Source of the DNA: Diplonema japonicum
Lineage: Eukaryota > Euglenozoa > Diplonemea > Diplonemida > Diplonemidae
Direction: 5' to 3'
DNA: 64,000 nt
Assembly (NCBI GenBank): GCA_964019335.1
Contig: OZ025727.1
Span: 246,001-310,000 of the forward strand
In this document: positions 18,632 to 27,740 of the stretch, one piece after another
Position numbering within the stretch: the stretch's first letter is position 1
How the letters are laid out: each line of letters starts with the position of its first letter
Made by a program: the position numbers and the translations under genes
Notes under the pieces: generated by a model
What the model saw: the letters and a program-made list of their open reading frames with translations, nothing else
Told to the model about the DNA's origin: nothing
Database searches by the model: none

Positions 18632-20416
18632 CAGGGGATGTATTCCCAGATCACAAGGAGGTTCAAGTACCCCATAGGAGTAGGTGACACGTTTGAGGCC
18701 ACAAACGGAATCCTCCAAGGGTGCCCGTTGTCGGTCATTGTCATCAACGCCCTGCTGTCCATCATGATACGGGCCATCGAGCAAGTAGCGCCGGACGCCG
18801 AGGTGCTAGCATATGCTGACGACGCTTACCTGTTAGCGAAGCTACGCGACTCCCTACAAGCAGCGGTCGAAGGGACTCTGGAGTTCTGCGACCTGACTGG
18901 CATGAAGGTCAACGAGGAAAAGACGGTTGGCTTTGGCACCGCAGAGGGTTACAAGTCGAGAGTCGTGGGAGACCGTACGGCGAATAGGAAAGGCTCGGTA
19001 GTTGCTGTACCTTACAAGACGGTGACGGACTAAAGGGCTTGGCGTGAGGATCAACACGCGCAGGACAGGAACGAAATGGAACAGACCATCCACGGATGCA
19101 CTTGACTCACTAGACCGGCTAGGGTGCACGAGATTAGCTTTCGAGACCAAAGCACACATGGTCAGCACGACAGTACTCCCGTCATGCCTCTACAGCGGGC
19201 CGTTCTCTCCCCCATGTGACGAGACACTCAAGAAGTTGTCAACGAGGGTAACATGCAATCTGTGGGGCCCGCATCATCGTGGACGATCTCCAACCGCGGT
19301 CAACACGGTCCTCTTGAAGGGGCACACCAGCGACCCCCTCTCCTATGTGATATACCACTCCCTGAAGGTAGTGTCCAGAGCGCTTGACGACGAGAGACTG
19401 CGACAGAGATGCACACGGATCGCTGCGGGGTGCGGCACGGGGTCCATCCCAATGGGGCCAGTAGGCAACCTGATCTGTCGGTGGCTCCCCTACATAGGGT
19501 GGAGCTGGACGCAGCTGCTAGACTGTAGGAACAAACCCTGGGCCGAGCGCGGGCACGCCTTTAGGGACGCGGTGAGGAAAGCCCGGAGCAGGTCACTGGC
19601 GAACGAAAGAAGCACAGTGAAGGGGATGGAGGCGGGAGCGGATCCCAAAACCAACCAACTGTGGAAGACAGCCAAGGACCCACTCATGTCCTACTGCCTG
19701 AGACGGGTGATCGCCGGAGGGGTCCCCTACCTTAGCCCGCATGCAGGTACGAGTCAAAGGAGCGTCCCCCTGGCACCAGAAGGAGATGGCACCGAGGAAG
19801 ACGGGGACAGCATAGACCACGTCCCAACGACGGAAGTACCACGCACACAAGGGTTCAGGTGTGACCTGTGTGAGTCACCACACCCGGACACGGTAACCTT
19901 ACTCCGCCATCAGCTCTACGAGTGTGCCTGCGCACGGGACGAGCTGGCACAGGACGGTTTGGAACCGCTGCGCGACAGGACGGGATGGCCCCTGTGTCTT
20001 GAGCTACACGCAATACTGCCGAGAGGACATGCCTTTGCATACCTGGAAAAACTGCAACGATACTTGGCCGTGGTGGTTGAGAAGCGGGACGTGGAGCTCG
20101 TGCAGAAGGAGGACGTCAACACACAGCCGCTACCGTGGGAACGAAATGTAGTAGGAAAGAGATGCCCCGTTCCGATAGCAGGCGAGCTCGAGGGAGTGGG
20201 TGGGGTCCTGTCCCAGTACCTGAACCCGCTGCTACAATGGTTGTCACAGCTGCGCTGGGTGGAGAAGGACACCACCTCGGAGGTGTCGGCGGTGGAGCTA
20301 GCCATTGACTTCGAATGGACGACCGGGAAATCATTAGGAGGCCTGCTGGAAGATAGGGCACGCAGAATCAAGGCCCTAATCGTAAAGATAAACGCAGCGT
20401 GCAGGGCACGGAAGAA
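18632..20416 (+). mobile_element. Non-LTR retrotransposon, family B copy 1 (truncated at both ends)
   Basis: Begins inside the RT domain directly after a T-run (18619-18631) and breaks off at about 20416 inside the C-terminal coding region. A foldback repeat then takes over. Family B differs from family A but has the same layout. The last 45 bases (20372-20416) are identical to the first 45 of the copy at 50088-50132. Confidence 0.85.
18632..20416 (+). pseudogene. Reverse transcriptase ORF of family B LINE, 5'/3' truncated and frameshifted
   Basis: The RT palm is partly present: NGILQGCPLSVIVINALL, then YADDAYLLAKL, both in one frame that ends with a stop near 19033. Coding resumes in the next frame at about 19035 (GLGVRINTRR...) and stays open to the break near 20416, so there is one frameshift. 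The second part holds PFSPP..ETLKKL, VTCNLWGPH, GPVGNLICRW, a zinc finger C-x2-C-x12-H-x4-C (CDLCES...HQLYEC), LHAILPRG and VSAVELAIDFE. The fingers and RT domain upstream of the NGILQGCP block are missing. The open frame continues through the foldback repeat to 20507 by chance. Confidence 0.85.
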
Positions 20417-20425
20417 CCGAGGCAA

Positions 20426-20562
20426 AAATAGGCCTACCGAGGCATATTATTTAACGGAAACCCCTATTACTTCACGGAAAACAGGCCATTATTTCACCGT
20501 GAAGTAATGGGCCCCCCAGTGCGTGAAGTAATTTCTGAAGAGTGAAATAAAATAAAAAAAAC
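20426..20562. repeat. Foldback repeat at LINE B1 breakpoint (TTACTTCACGG family)
   Basis: ATTACTTCACGG (20466-20477) pairs exactly with CCGTGAAGTAAT (20497-20508). Further degenerate copies of the same word lie in both orientations: ATTATTTAACGG, CATTATTTCACC, GCGTGAAGTAATTTC and AGTGAAATAAAAT. The same vocabulary occurs at 47640-47762 and 56646-56770. It begins where the LINE B1 sequence stops. Confidence 0.6.
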
Positions 20563-20617
20563 ACCCCCCAAAAAAAAGTTACGAAAACATTGTTTTTACC
20601 CCCCAAAAAAAGTAATC

Positions 20618-22228
20618 ATGATGGACTACTGTGACGTTACGCATTTTGACGTCGAACTCCCGCAGTTCAAGGTAGTGTGGGTTGGGGAGGAGGACGGCAG
20701 CGATGCAGATACATACCAAGAGTTCCTGAGGAGGTACAAAGGAGAGGTAGTGAGGGTGGATGGTGAGGGTGGGATGATTGCTGAGCTCGAAGAGGGCAGG
20801 GTGGGGTGGGTGGTCGGTGGGGGCGATGCTGCCGCACGAGCTGCACAGGACAACAGTTTCATACAACTGGGAGAGCCTCCGGTGGAAGATGATGAAGAAA
20901 CAGAACCAGAGACCGAACCCCCATTCGTGCTCTTCTTAGACAACCCTTCCTGCATCTTCGGGAACGACAAGTACGACGCCTCTGAACTACCCTCTGTGGC
21001 AGAGTATCTACACGGAGGTTCCATGGAATTCTGTCGTGGAAGAAATCCGAACATCTTTCGTGGGCCGTACGGGAAGCACCGGACCTGCTTGAAGAGGTTT
21101 CTCAAAGCAGTAGATGAGCACATGACCCCAGAGCCGGACACACCTCTCCTTGTCACGGAAGCTCCAGACGACTATAAAGGCTTAAACGCAGTACTCGCTG
21201 CCGAACTACAGCTGGCCTTCCCGCAAAACCCCAAATACTACACTTGCCCCGAGGCGCTCACCCTCCTCACCCACGGGCAGACCTCTGGCATTGTTGTCAC
21301 CATCCAGGGCAGCTACGCCAAGGTGGTTCCCATTCTGAACGGCGAGCCTCTCGTCAACTGCATCACCATCCATGACGGGTTCGAGTTACCTGTCTGGGAA
21401 ACCCATGTGGCCCATGTCCTCCCTGGTGCAAAGGCCCATTCCCTTCGCACTGCCATCGCAGCGAAGGATTTGAGCGTCTTGCTTCTGGACACCTATGGGC
21501 GATGCAAGTCCGAGGAGTTCTATTCACTGTTGCAGCACCCCGACTTCCCCCCCGAATGCAGTGAGCGTTCGTGGCTGGAGTGCGAGAAGGTGTTCTGCCA
21601 ATCGATGGGTAGAATAGTGCGCAGGTCGTTCGTTTCCTCTGATGAGAAATCAGAAACGATCGTGATGACAGGCCTCACCGAGAAGATCCACGAGTGTGTA
21701 AGGCTGCTCCCCAAGGCTGTGCTGATGAAGGTGTGCAAGAGGGTTGTGCTGGACGGTCCTGGGGCGGACATCCGTGGGATGTGTGAGCGTGTGGAGGAAG
21801 AACTGTTCCCCGACTGGACCATCGGAGGGGCACCTGAGAAGGGTGTCTCGAACGGGCTTGTGCGGCAGCAGCAGGCAGGGTCGCGGTTCTACGAGGTGAG
21901 GGACACTGTGTACAACCTCAAGAGGCTCACAGCGACGCAGGGGGGGACAGTGCAAAGCATCGCATCACTGCACCCCCCCACACCCCCCACATTCTCAAGC
22001 ATCCCTCCCGATGCTGTGCAGAACGTCCTCTCTTTCCTGAGCCCTCTTCTTTCCTACACAGACGGGCACAGGGTCACACGAGGACCTCTGGGGCAGAGCA
22101 CCCGGCAAGCATACCTCGGGGGTCTGGTTGCCGTGGAGAGGACGTCGAGGGAGGCCATCGCAGAGGTTTCCAAGTTGGACAGCAGGAGGGGCGTCCGTGT
22201 GCTCATGGAAACTGGTTCCCAACTATAA
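20618..22228 (+). CDS. Divergent actin-superfamily protein with F-box-like C-terminus
   Basis: 536 residues. The middle shows an actin-like order. FVLFLDNPSCIFGND (103-117) sits where actin has its first phosphate loop. LLVTEAPDDYKGLN (177-190) matches the actin LLTEAP region, and GQTSGIVVTIQGSYAKVVPI (220-239) the second phosphate-loop region. KVCKRVVLDGPGADIRGM...EEEL (371-395) corresponds to the NIVLSGG adenosine motif and the following helix. The acidic/Gly residues of both phosphate loops are not conserved, so ATP binding is doubtful. Residues 1-100 are acidic and low in complexity. At 461-520, SIPPDAVQNVLSFLSP...LVAVERTSREAIAE resembles an F-box, which would tie it to SCF-type ubiquitin ligases; this is inference. 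Single gene between a LINE relic and repeats. The first of two tandem Met is taken as the start. Confidence 0.75.
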   Translation: MMDYCDVTHFDVELPQFKVVWVGEEDGSDADTYQEFLRRYKGEVVRVDGEGGMIAELEEGRVGWVVGGGDAAARAAQDNSFIQLGEPPVEDDEETEPETEPPFVLFLDNPSCIFGNDKYDASELPSVAEYLHGGSMEFCRGRNPNIFRGPYGKHRTCLKRFLKAVDEHMTPEPDTPLLVTEAPDDYKGLNAVLAAELQLAFPQNPKYYTCPEALTLLTHGQTSGIVVTIQGSYAKVVPILNGEPLVNCITIHDGFELPVWETHVAHVLPGAKAHSLRTAIAAKDLSVLLLDTYGRCKSEEFYSLLQHPDFPPECSERSWLECEKVFCQSMGRIVRRSFVSSDEKSETIVMTGLTEKIHECVRLLPKAVLMKVCKRVVLDGPGADIRGMCERVEEELFPDWTIGGAPEKGVSNGLVRQQQAGSRFYEVRDTVYNLKRLTATQGGTVQSIASLHPPTPPTFSSIPPDAVQNVLSFLSPLLSYTDGHRVTRGPLGQSTRQAYLGGLVAVERTSREAIAEVSKLDSRRGVRVLMETGSQL

Positions 22229-22560
22229 GTGTTGAATTCCGCCCTAGCCTAGCCTTACCACCTTTCGGGGGCCATGTTTCCGATCCGTTGAAATGAGGAA
22301 ATATCTGAATCCCGTAGGTAGGTCTTGTGAGTGGCTGCTTCAACGGGGGCTAAGTTCAGCTCGGCCGGTGAGCGCAAAAACGTACCTTAAATAAGAGTTT
22401 TCTTTTTTCCTTTTTTTTTCTCTTTTTTTTCAAGCTGAAAGGACTGAAGGTAGGCACGCCACCGGCGGGCCGTTGCTAACCACTTCGTTCCTGTCATAGT
22501 GAATTTTTTTCCGGTGGGAGGGGGTCCGAGAGGGGTCCTGTATCTCTTTTTTTCTTTGGA
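22229..22560. other. Intergenic after actin-like gene
   Basis: Contains GC-balanced sequence to about 22380, then TTTTC-rich tracts. GGGCCGTTGCTAACCACTTC at 22467-22486 belongs to repeat SDR-4. No ORF or recognisable RNA gene. Confidence 0.4.
22468..22507 (+). repeat. Dispersed repeat SDR-4, copy 1
   Basis: GGCCGTTGCTAACCACTTCG, then TTCCTGTCATAGTGAATTT, matches 40663-40701 with one change. Both lie just upstream of other repeats: SDR-1 here, the LINE A2 fragment at 40757. Confidence 0.65.
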
Positions 22561-22827
22561 AGGTGGTGGGGATAACATGGAAATATAAGAAGTACATCAG
22601 ATGTGTTGTACGCTGTTGACCTCCCCGTCGGTCATCACCGGTAGCGCCCGAGTGGATGCAGATGCTCAGGGTGACGAACAGGCAGCAAACTGCACGAGCG
22701 CAGAATCTTGGTTACCCGGGGCGCCCCGGCTAGGGCTGAGTTGTACACCGCACGCATTAAGGACACAGCGCGGAACGCAGAAGAAGCTACTGCTCGGCCG
22801 AGGAGCACCCCCTGTAATCAAGTAGAC
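22561..22827 (+). repeat. Dispersed repeat SDR-1, full-length-like copy
   Basis: Starts AGGTGGTGGGGATAACATG, continues with CATCAGATGTGTTG, a GTCGGTCATCACCGGTAGC block, GCAGATGCTCAGGGTGACG, TTGGTTACCCGGGGCG, GCAGAAGAAGCTAC and ends CCCCTGTAATCAAGTAGAC. Other copies lie at 56304 (full), 27261 (5' part) and 4438 (interrupted). On the minus strand it includes an 8-nt GAGTTGTA-type match (CCGAGTTGTAG in the 56304 copy) to a conserved LSU rRNA domain I word, which is suggestive only. No clear Pol III A and B boxes. Confidence 0.7.
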
Positions 22828-23165
22828 TGTGCCTGCAGTTGCTTGAACGCCAGGCGGTTTATAAGCAACCAAAGTCATTCTTCTTCTTCTTTCTTTCTTC
22901 TTTTTTTTTTTACACTACCTAGCTCCCTAAATGACAAGGAGGTAAGCGGTGAGAATGGTCATTCTGCAAAACCGTTTCAAATAAGTAAGAAGGGGCGATA
23001 GGTGTTTCTGGTTTTATTTATTTTATTTATTTATCCACGTTTCTTTCCAAGCACAGCGCAAAATATTCTTTTGATATATTCTTTTTGTTGTTTTCGTCCA
23101 TTCAACACCACCCACGTTGTCACACAGAGAATCACACACAAAAAAGCACCACCTCGAGAGGTGTC
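22828..23165. other. Intergenic
   Basis: Holds a 16-nt word ACGCCAGGCGGTTTAT (22847-22862) that recurs at 40236-40251, then T-rich sequence and ATTTATTTTATTT stretches. Nothing coding. Confidence 0.4.
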
Positions 23166-23455
23166 TTACAGCGGGCGCCATCTGGAAGCATGTCCACAAG
23201 CAACGAGCTGACCTGATAGGTGCGGCTGACTGCTTCTTCGTGGGCCGTAGACAGGTATCCACGAGGCACCGAAGTTACTGGACAGCACTCGTATGACCTG
23301 TACAGTCACGGTACTGTCTTTCGACAGCAGAACATTCACCCCACTACGGACAGCCGCCTTCGTCGACAGGTTCCACATGTTCACCTCGACCTGCCCTGCG
23401 TTCTCGTAGGTGTCTTGTGGAGCGAAGTTCAGATCCAGCGTCGTCGGTAAGTACG
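23166..23455 (-). pseudogene. Possible minus-strand protein fragment of unknown family
   Basis: A minus-strand open stretch has protein-like composition (for example SASYLPTTLDLNFAPQDTY and NVLLSKDSTVTVQVIRVLSS) and no low complexity, unlike most shadows here. It has no clear start. It stops making sense beyond about 23455, where the ankyrin-like sequence on the other strand begins. It may be an exon-like fragment of an unrelated gene brought in by rearrangement, or chance. Confidence 0.25.
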
Positions 23456-23770
23456 AAGCAGAGGGCACGAAACTCCACGTTGCAGCAGCAACAGGCCACA
23501 TCGATTCTGTGAAGCATGATGAAGCAGCCTTGGGCGGCCACGTTGCTATTGTGAAGTACCTCATCGATGTATGCAAGCAGAGCCCTGATACGGTGTGCCA
23601 CGTCAAATCTACACTGCTCTCCATGCTGCTATCGTGAGTACCTCATTGAGGTTCATCATCCTGGTGTCAAGGACATCTACAGCAATGACCCTTAGCAGGG
23701 CAACATTCCCATGCTCTGGGAACACTCTTGTGATGGATTACCTCATCGAGGTTCATCATCAAGTCCAGTA
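23410..23770 (+). pseudogene. Degenerate ankyrin-repeat fragment
   Basis: GTKLHVAAATGHIDSVK and EAALGGHVAIVKYLIDV fit the ankyrin consensus (G-x-TPLH-x-AA-x-x-GH-x-x-VK-x-LL). Further YLIEVHH-like scraps follow at about 23640-23660 and 23735-23755 in shifted frames, with a stop at 23635-23637 in the first frame. There is no start or full repeat, so this is a decayed remnant. Confidence 0.6.
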
Positions 23771-23888
23771 GTATAGATATCTTGAAACGGATCACTTTGT
23801 CTATTATTTCCTGAGTTATAGATCCACTGAAAACATTGCACCGCAGGCACCAGACAGCAACCGCAGAACGGTGACCGATTAGTGTGGA

Positions 23889-23940
23889 TTTCTTCCTGAA
23901 CAGTGAGCACCCACCCGCACACCCGAAATTTATCAAATTT
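23889..23940 (+). repeat. Dispersed repeat SDR-2, copy 2
   Basis: TTCTTCCTGAACAGTGAGCA followed by CCCACCCGCACACC and GAAATTTATCAAATTT. It is nearly identical to 49298-49347 and diverged at 16121-16168. Here it precedes the F2c gene by about 125 bases. Confidence 0.7.
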
Positions 23941-24024
23941 AGTGTGGGTTCAGCCCATTTTATTTTGGCACGTCGTTAAGAGAGCCTTAGGAAGTATTGG
24001 ACGATTCAGTTCAACAGAATTGAC

Positions 24025-24063
24025 AAAAAAAAAAAAAAAAAAAAAAAAACGGGAAAGGGGAAA
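24025..24063 (+). promoter_or_regulatory. 25-nt A-tract leader of F2c
   Basis: Twenty-five A (24025-24049), then CGGGAAAGGGGAAA and ATG. Same arrangement as at 2553 and 17325: an A-tract, a GGGAAA-type spacer, then the start codon. Confidence 0.4.
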
Positions 24064-25263
24064 ATGGTTTTATTCGCTGCCATGTGCTGTGCTGCATGGG
24101 CAGTCCACCCTGCTCCTGTGCCTCCTTTGCTGACTGCTGACATTGAAACGGTTATGGCTGAAAAGAACGCCTTCAAAGGCACCACGAAGGGCAGGGTAGT
24201 CTACGATCGCAATAAAAAGCTGCAGAGCAAGCTGGGTATTGGCAACGCTGGTGTAACTGTCCCAGCTTCTTGGGAAGGAACGGCAAAAGGGACAATGGAG
24301 AGCGCGTCGTACTACTTCGGGACAGAGGTGTTCGTTCAGATGAACGAAAGGAACTACATTCAGCCTCCCTCGAAGATTTACCCTGACCTCTTCGAGTGGG
24401 TCCCTGCGTCCTCCTTCGTCAGGAACACCACCATCAACAACATCGCAGTGAGGGAGTACTTCCTCTATGTCCCCGACGTCGGTGAGTTTCGCTACTTCAG
24501 CACCCCCGAGGACACCATTGTAAGGACGGCCATGAACCTCTCTGCCCCTGGCCTCCCTGGTGTTCCCCGTGTTCACATCTTCATCCAAGACACGTACAGC
24601 AACGTCAGCTACACAGTGGACCCCACAGTCTTCACTTCATTCAACAAAACGGCTGGACTGGACCCTCCTGTGTGTGCTGGACCGAGCAACCCCCCACCCG
24701 TCACCCTTGACATGTACATCTTCCACCCGCGTGACAACGCAACTCTTGTCAATCAGAACACTGCCGATATCATGGGGGACACGAACTTCGTGTGTCTGGA
24801 TGCCCTGTCGAACCACACGGCTCGGGACCACTACGATGTGGCATCGTGGTACAAGGTGGAGGTTCTTCCTGTTTGGGGTCAGTACCAGCTGTGCAATGGG
24901 TACCCTGGGGATTGTATGGGGGCTGAAAATAAACGCATTGGAAGGGAGCTTGCCTTCGGCGTGACACAGTTTGGGGGACAGTGCAACGAGGAGGATGCCA
25001 ATGAAGTTGGTGTGTGGTGGTCGATGCCTGCTGATGGGGAGTGCAAGGAGGGACAGGTTCCTTCTGAGGGAGTGTGCTCGTGGAGGGTGGTTCGCAGGGT
25101 GAAGACGATCGATGCTGTGAAGTGCCTGTTTGGGGAGCTGGGGATGCTTGACTCGTGCAGGAAGGAGCAAAGGCCTCCCTACCCAGTGACCAGCGATATG
25201 TACAGGCGGGCCTTCACAGAGGACAGCGTGGCGCAGAGGGGCTGCCCTCCCATCAACCCGTAG
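24064..25263 (+). CDS. F2 family secreted Cys-rich protein, copy c
   Basis: 399 residues. Signal peptide MVLFAAMCCAAWAVHPAP. The variable N-terminal region (about 20-105) differs from all other copies, but SWEGT, the FVRNTTINNIAV block and the VGEFRYFSTPEDTIVRTAMN version (shared with copy b) are kept. In the otherwise constant C-terminal half it has two private patches: DNATLVNQNTADI in place of DNVTISNQDTADI, and GDCMGAENKRIGREL in place of GQCMGSNTHLVGREL. It also reads AGLDPP where the others read AALDPP. The conserved Cys are all present. First of a three-gene tandem run with 25953 and 28029. Confidence 0.9.
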   Translation: MVLFAAMCCAAWAVHPAPVPPLLTADIETVMAEKNAFKGTTKGRVVYDRNKKLQSKLGIGNAGVTVPASWEGTAKGTMESASYYFGTEVFVQMNERNYIQPPSKIYPDLFEWVPASSFVRNTTINNIAVREYFLYVPDVGEFRYFSTPEDTIVRTAMNLSAPGLPGVPRVHIFIQDTYSNVSYTVDPTVFTSFNKTAGLDPPVCAGPSNPPPVTLDMYIFHPRDNATLVNQNTADIMGDTNFVCLDALSNHTARDHYDVASWYKVEVLPVWGQYQLCNGYPGDCMGAENKRIGRELAFGVTQFGGQCNEEDANEVGVWWSMPADGECKEGQVPSEGVCSWRVVRRVKTIDAVKCLFGELGMLDSCRKEQRPPYPVTSDMYRRAFTEDSVAQRGCPPINP

Positions 25264-25952
25264 GACGCGATAAATCCTTAAGGACACCTTGGAAGGTGAA
25301 GCACAAAATTAGAATCAATCTTTTTACTCTTTTGGTGGCAAGATGGGCTTTGCCTGATGGTGATGAGCCGTCCTGCGCCACCATCCCCGAGATACCTCTT
25401 ACATGCAAACACATAATAATCAAACGTAATGCAAGAATTACTAAAAGTGTCTAGCCAGCTTTTTTTTCCCAAAAAAGTTTGTGCGTACGAGACCTCCTGA
25501 GGACCTGGGTGCACCACAAACAAACACGGACAAGAGACCCTTGTTCTCGTCAACCCAAACAGCTCCCTATTTGGAGGGACTGCGACCGATGTTCTTCGCG
25601 CAGATGCCGTCTATGAACCCCGACGGCCGGCACCAGGATGCAAACGCAGAATGGCAACAGGCACGTGTAGGATCCCCAGTCCACGATGGGCACCAACCAG
25701 CGCACCGCAAAATAGATCGAGTTTTTTCTTAACCTCCTTTGACTCAATAACAAATACCGGATTTGGAACATAATAATTACGCAGCAGCATAAATGCACGT
25801 TGTACTGGTCGTCCTCATCTACACAACAAATAAGAAAGATATGAATAGTTTCGGTACGTATTCCCTATCTCCTCCCTCTCTCTTTTTAGTTTTATACTTT
25901 TGTACGTCATGCAAGCAGGCAAAAGGGAGAAGAAGAAAAGGAGAAAAGAAAA
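25264..25952. other. Spacer between F2c and F2d
   Basis: Contains SDR-3 (25575-25697), then AACCTCCTTTGACTC and ACAAATACCGGATTTG (25730-25765), repeated at 27866-27899 before F2e. A 5' flank from TCTCTCTTTT through ACTTTTGTACGTCA (25880-25911) is repeated at 27938-27972. It ends in a purine-rich AGAAG leader directly before the ATG. Confidence 0.5.
25575..25697 (+). repeat. Dispersed repeat SDR-3, copy 2
   Basis: GGGACTGCGACCGATGTTC, CGGCACCAGG and CCACGATGGGCACCA occur in the same order as in 17028-17125, with about 25 extra bases in the middle. Confidence 0.6.
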
Positions 25953-27146
25953 ATGTTATTACTCGCCATGTGTTGCGCTGCAGCAGGGGCCGTCCACCCT
26001 GCACCGGTATCACCTGCGCTGACAGCTGACGTCGTCTCCCGTAACATTTTCTCTGGATCGTCCAGAACTGAAAAGGGTATTGTGACCTACGATCGGTTCA
26101 ACCAGAGACAGGCAAGGCTCATGAATGATGATGCAGCAACCAGAGTGCCTGTTTCTTGGGAGGGAACACCAAAGGCTGTGATGCTTACATCAAACTACTA
26201 CCTGGGCCTAGATGTGTTTCTGCAGCTGAACGACAGGAACTACCCTCAGGCACCGCAGAAGGCCTTCCCCGACATGTTCGCGTGGGTCCCCGCAACAAGC
26301 TTCGTCAGGAACACCACCATCAACAACATCGCAGTGCAGGAGTACTTCCTCAAAGCCCCGTCGGGGACTTTCTACTACTACAGCACCCCCGATGGTGTTC
26401 CTGTCAGAACGCACATGAATCTCACCATCCCAGGCCTTCCAGGCCAGCCACCCGTGAGGGCTGTCCTCCAAGACACCTTCAGCAACGTCAGCTACGCAAT
26501 AGACCCCACAGTCTTCACTTCATTCAACAGAACGGCAGCCCTGGACCCTCCTGTGTGTGCTGGACCGAGCAACCCCCCACCCGTCACCCTTGACATGTAC
26601 ATCTTCCACCCGCGTGACAACGTCACCATCAGCAACCAGGACACTGCCGATATCATGGGGGACACGAACTTCGTGTGTCTGGATGCCCTGTCGAACCACA
26701 CGGCTCAGGACCACTACGATGTGGCATCGTGGTACAAGGTGGAGGTTCTTCCTGTTTGGGGTCAGTACCAGCTGTGCAATGGGTACCCTGGGCAGTGCAT
26801 GGGGTCGAACACACACCTTGTCGGAAGGGAGCTTGCCTTCGGCGTGACACAGTTTGGGGGACAGTGCAACGAGGAGGATGCCAATGAAGTTGGTGTGTGG
26901 TGGTCGATGCCTGCTGATGGGGAGTGCAAGGAGGGACAGGTTCCTTCTGAGGGAGTGTGCTCGTGGAGGGTGGTTCGCAGGGTGAAGACGATCGATGCTG
27001 TGAAGTGCCTGTTTGGGGAGCTGGGGATGCTTGACTCGTGCAGGAAGGAGCAAAGGCCTCCCTACCCAGTGACCAGCGATATGTACAGGCGGGCCTTCAC
27101 AGAGGACAGCGTGGCGCAGAGGGGCTGCCCTCCCATCAACCCTTAA
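25953..27146 (+). CDS. F2 family secreted Cys-rich protein, copy d
   Basis: 397 residues. Signal peptide MLLLAMCCAAAGAVHPAP. The region 20-50 is private, but from QARLMNDDAATRVPVSWEG (about 51) onward it is nearly identical to copy e at 28029, including a shared MNLTIPGLPGQPPVR segment absent from a, b and c. One notable change is YAIDPTVF where the others read YTVDPTVF. The constant Cys-rich half is intact. The stop is TAA (27144-27146) where the other copies use TAG. The purine-rich leader before the ATG is shared with copy e. Confidence 0.9.
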   Translation: MLLLAMCCAAAGAVHPAPVSPALTADVVSRNIFSGSSRTEKGIVTYDRFNQRQARLMNDDAATRVPVSWEGTPKAVMLTSNYYLGLDVFLQLNDRNYPQAPQKAFPDMFAWVPATSFVRNTTINNIAVQEYFLKAPSGTFYYYSTPDGVPVRTHMNLTIPGLPGQPPVRAVLQDTFSNVSYAIDPTVFTSFNRTAALDPPVCAGPSNPPPVTLDMYIFHPRDNVTISNQDTADIMGDTNFVCLDALSNHTAQDHYDVASWYKVEVLPVWGQYQLCNGYPGQCMGSNTHLVGRELAFGVTQFGGQCNEEDANEVGVWWSMPADGECKEGQVPSEGVCSWRVVRRVKTIDAVKCLFGELGMLDSCRKEQRPPYPVTSDMYRRAFTEDSVAQRGCPPINP

Positions 27147-27260
27147 AACGCGAAAAGTGGTTTTGTACGAAATAGTCGATTTTACATTTGCATCTTTTTA
27201 AAAAAGAAGATCCCGTTTTTGCATTGTATCTCGTGTTTTTAAGTGCTGAGTGTTTTTTCA
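27147..27260. other. 3' flank of F2d
   Basis: The 26-nt word from TTTTGTACGAAATAGTCGAT on is shared with the 3' flank of F2b (18534-18560) and is probably a 3' UTR element inherited with the duplication. Confidence 0.45.
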
Positions 27261-27358
27261 AGGTGGTGGGGATAACATGAAAATATTTGAGAAAAATATC
27301 AGATGTGTTCGCTGTTGACCTCCTCGTCGGTCATCACCGGTAGCGCCCGAGTAGAAGA
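27261..27358 (+). repeat. Dispersed repeat SDR-1, 5' part only
   Basis: AGGTGGTGGGGATAACATGA through GGTCATCACCGGTAGCGCCC, then it breaks off. Matches the first ~98 bases of the copies at 22561 and 56304. Confidence 0.7.
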
Positions 27359-27367
27359 TCATAATGC

Positions 27368-27530
27368 AGGCTTCAAGTGGGATGCCCTAACGTCGTTTTT
27401 TTTTTCTTTTCGTTTTCTCATCAAAACACCAGATACCAATAGGGGTGTTTTTCTATTCGTTATTACTGTTTCGATGCAATACTGCTTTTACTGATTCTTT
27501 TTGAATTTGAATTTTTTTTTGGGGGGGGTT
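27368..27530 (+). repeat. Duplicated spacer block (27.4/29.4 kb), copy 1
   Basis: CTTCAAGTGGGATGCCCTAA, CATCAAAACACCAGATACCA, TGTTTCGATGCAATACTGC and TTTTACTGATTCTTTTTGAA occur in the same order at 29437-29600, with G- and T-run length differences. It is part of the tandem unit that duplicated F2d/F2e. Confidence 0.75.
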
Positions 27531-27540
27531 TTTTTTTGTT

Positions 27541-27740
27541 GCTGACCCTCGTCGCTCGGAGCGAGGAGGAAGCTGAACTCACGGATAGAGGGAGGACGGA
27601 CAGGGCGAAGGGGGCGCTCAATTGCGATGTTTGTGATGCTACGACGGTAGCACGGTCAGGCTGGGAGTGCGAGATCTCAAGCTGACCCCGCAGCTCAGGG
27701 AGAACAGTGACCAGGTACTGCACAAGGCGGTGGGCAGTTG
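27541..27740 (+). pseudogene. LINE zinc-finger relic (possible third family)
   Basis: A short open stretch encodes TDRGRTDRAKGALNCDVCDA...SGWECEIS. This resembles the C-x2-C finger and the LWECE end of LINE A, with TGGGAGTGCGA identical in DNA, but lacks the His at the expected spacing. It is interrupted by a stop after about 45 codons. Confidence 0.4.

Noticed and set aside
22601-22825. 74-codon ORF in SDR-1 (and the 77-codon one at 56344)
   Set aside because: They coincide with the dispersed repeat, the frame differs in ends and is absent in the truncated copies; more likely non-coding repeat.
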